A DNA stretch of 64,000 nucleotides from B18-G4 sp032250805. GTDB taxonomy: Bacteria > Bacteroidota > Bacteroidia > Bacteroidales > B18-G4. The notes beneath the pieces are model-generated. The model was not told the origin of the DNA, made no database searches, and was given only the letters and a program-made list of their open reading frames with translations. Position 1 is the stretch's first letter. Every line of letters starts with the position of its first letter. The stretch lies in NCBI GenBank assembly GCA_032250805.1, contig JAVVEM010000001.1, positions 1-64,000 of the forward strand, given 5' to 3'. Below, piece by piece: positions 63,204-64,000 of this stretch. The translations under genes and the position numbers were made by a program.

Positions 63204-63806
63204 CTATTCAGAGACAAACTCTTCTTCGATCGTAAAAAATCCGGGATAATTTATCTTTTTCATTGCTATAAATATCGAAGGTTTGATCTTAAGTTTCACG
63301 CGGCTGGGATACCCTCCCGAACCTGTGAGGTTCATTGCAAAATTCATAACGGCTTCTGACGACTCGCCCGTAAATACTTCCCATAGGTCGATCTGCACCG
63401 GTACAGGCATCATGGCCCGGCCACCATCCGGAGCAATATTGAGCTTTTCTGTGATCTTCCCTTTCGTTACCTCCATATCATCAATATACAGGATCCAGTA
63501 TAAAGCGTTTATGCTGGCCTTTTCAGGATTGGGGTTTTCAACTTCTATGTCTACGGTAAACTCAAGGGGCAGTTCTCCTGAAAGTGCTTTCATGGAAATT
63601 TTGCCCGCCTCGCTGAAGCTGAGGTCCGAAAAACTGTTCACATCCTGAATATCAACACCTGCCAGTACAGTATTACGAACATCAACCAGCCGGAATGAAC
63701 ACCTGGTGAATGCTTTTATTTCGCTCGTCTGATCAAGGATGGCGCATGAGGATAAAACAAATAACAGGCCGGAAATGAGAAGAATATTTTTTTTTATCTG
63801 TTTCAT
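63204..63806 (-). CDS. LEA14-like lipoprotein
   Basis: The 200-residue protein has a lipobox (VLSSC, Cys21) after a hydrophobic leader (MKQIKKNILLISGLLF). The body resembles the LEA type 2 / LEA14 fold: FTVDIEVENPNPEKASINALYWILYIDD (about 82-109), with the N-P-N signature of the water-stress family, then VPVQIDLWEVF. It is probably an envelope lipoprotein. The function is unknown. A full -7 element lies about 150 bases upstream. Confidence 0.82.
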   Translation of the reverse strand: MKQIKKNILLISGLLFVLSSCAILDQTSEIKAFTRCSFRLVDVRNTVLAGVDIQDVNSFSDLSFSEAGKISMKALSGELPLEFTVDIEVENPNPEKASINALYWILYIDDMEVTKGKITEKLNIAPDGGRAMMPVPVQIDLWEVFTGESSEAVMNFAMNLTGSGGYPSRVKLKIKPSIFIAMKKINYPGFFTIEEEFVSE

Positions 63807-63951
63807 ATGGCTAATTGTTGCTGCTCATTGATAACTGTGGTCGGTTTGTGAAAATTATTACAGGAAATTCTGACCTGAATATATTGTTTATCGGGTATTA
63901 TTTATTCCGTCGAACATCCCTATCTTTACACATTGATGATTTAATCCTGAT

Positions 63952-63959
63952 CAAAGATA
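63952..63959 (-). promoter_or_regulatory. Possible -7 element for the LEA14-like gene
   Basis: CAAAGATA reads TATCTTTG on the minus strand, about 146 bases before the ATG at 63806; a long leader would result. Confidence 0.4.
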
Positions 63960-63983
63960 AATAAATCATCCTTGTGGCTAATC

Positions 63984-64000
63984 ATGAAATCAATGATCTT
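63984..64000 (+). CDS. Possible start of a gene running off the right edge
   Basis: An ATG at 63984 opens MKSMI and reaches the edge. A near-consensus -7 element (TATCTTTA, 63921-63928) lies 55 bases upstream. Five codons are too few to identify anything. Confidence 0.3.

Overview
The window comes from a member of the Bacteroidota, most likely a free-living or anaerobic Bacteroidales/Marinilabiliales-type organism. The evidence is: secreted proteins ending in the C-terminal sorting domain of the type IX secretion system (ends such as KFVKR and LVKR); many copies of the Bacteroidota sigma-factor -7 element TAnnTTTG in front of genes; families nearly confined to this phylum (BT_3928-type DoxX protein, DUF1599 protein, C10 peptidases with CUB domains, TPR-LytS kinases); and A+T-rich spacers holding short tandem repeats. 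No rRNA, tRNA, CRISPR array or complete insertion sequence was seen.

Layout. 1-8.1 kb is a secreted-protein cluster on the minus strand: a 13-repeat Ycf48/BNR-type protein cut by the window edge, a leucine-rich-repeat-like protein, a serine beta-lactamase-fold hydrolase, a small membrane protein and a right-handed beta-helix protein. Two of these genes end in the same duplicated 157-bp element. 8.3-11.7 kb is a LytTR regulator and TPR-LytS kinase pair. 12-16.5 kb carries pyruvate phosphate dikinase and PEP carboxykinase, the PEP/pyruvate/oxaloacetate node. 16.7-28.7 kb is mostly housekeeping: dnaN, a six-gene minus-strand operon (DUF1599, BT_3928 family, ABC permease, tpiA, prmA, and an unrecognised 1499-residue secreted protein), then folP facing the diadenylate cyclase gene. 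28.7-32.3 kb has a Dabb protein and two histidine-degradation genes.

32.5-36.9 kb has two tandem C10 peptidases with CUB domains and type IX sorting domains. 36.9-41.2 kb has a stand-alone IS1595-type zinc-ribbon protein, two thioredoxins with unusual active sites, a WbqC protein and a PgpH-type c-di-AMP phosphodiesterase. 41.4-43.6 kb pairs an NlpC/P60 peptidase with a GH47-like lipoprotein. 43.7-48 kb has a small heat-shock protein, a geranylgeranyl-reductase-like flavoprotein divergent from menG, and a two-component system. 48.2-51.8 kb is pstSCAB, without phoU. 51.9-56.4 kb has an acyltransferase, a membrane LytTR regulator, an unrecognised 618-residue cysteine-motif protein and a cold-shock-domain protein. 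56.4-63.8 kb has a DEAD-box helicase, an alginate-export-type porin, a BadF-type kinase, miaA, the CCA-adding enzyme and a LEA14-like lipoprotein.

The most promising undescribed items are: the 618-residue family with its cysteine pattern; the 1499-residue operon partner of prmA and tpiA; the duplicated 3' inverted-repeat element shared by type IX cargo genes, which may help swap sorting domains; the ~70-nt nested hairpin touching the pstS start; and a set of genes whose -7 element lies only 4-6 nt before the start codon, suggesting leaderless mRNAs. Starts given here were often moved downstream of the longest open frame, using signal peptides, neighbouring stops or promoter positions.
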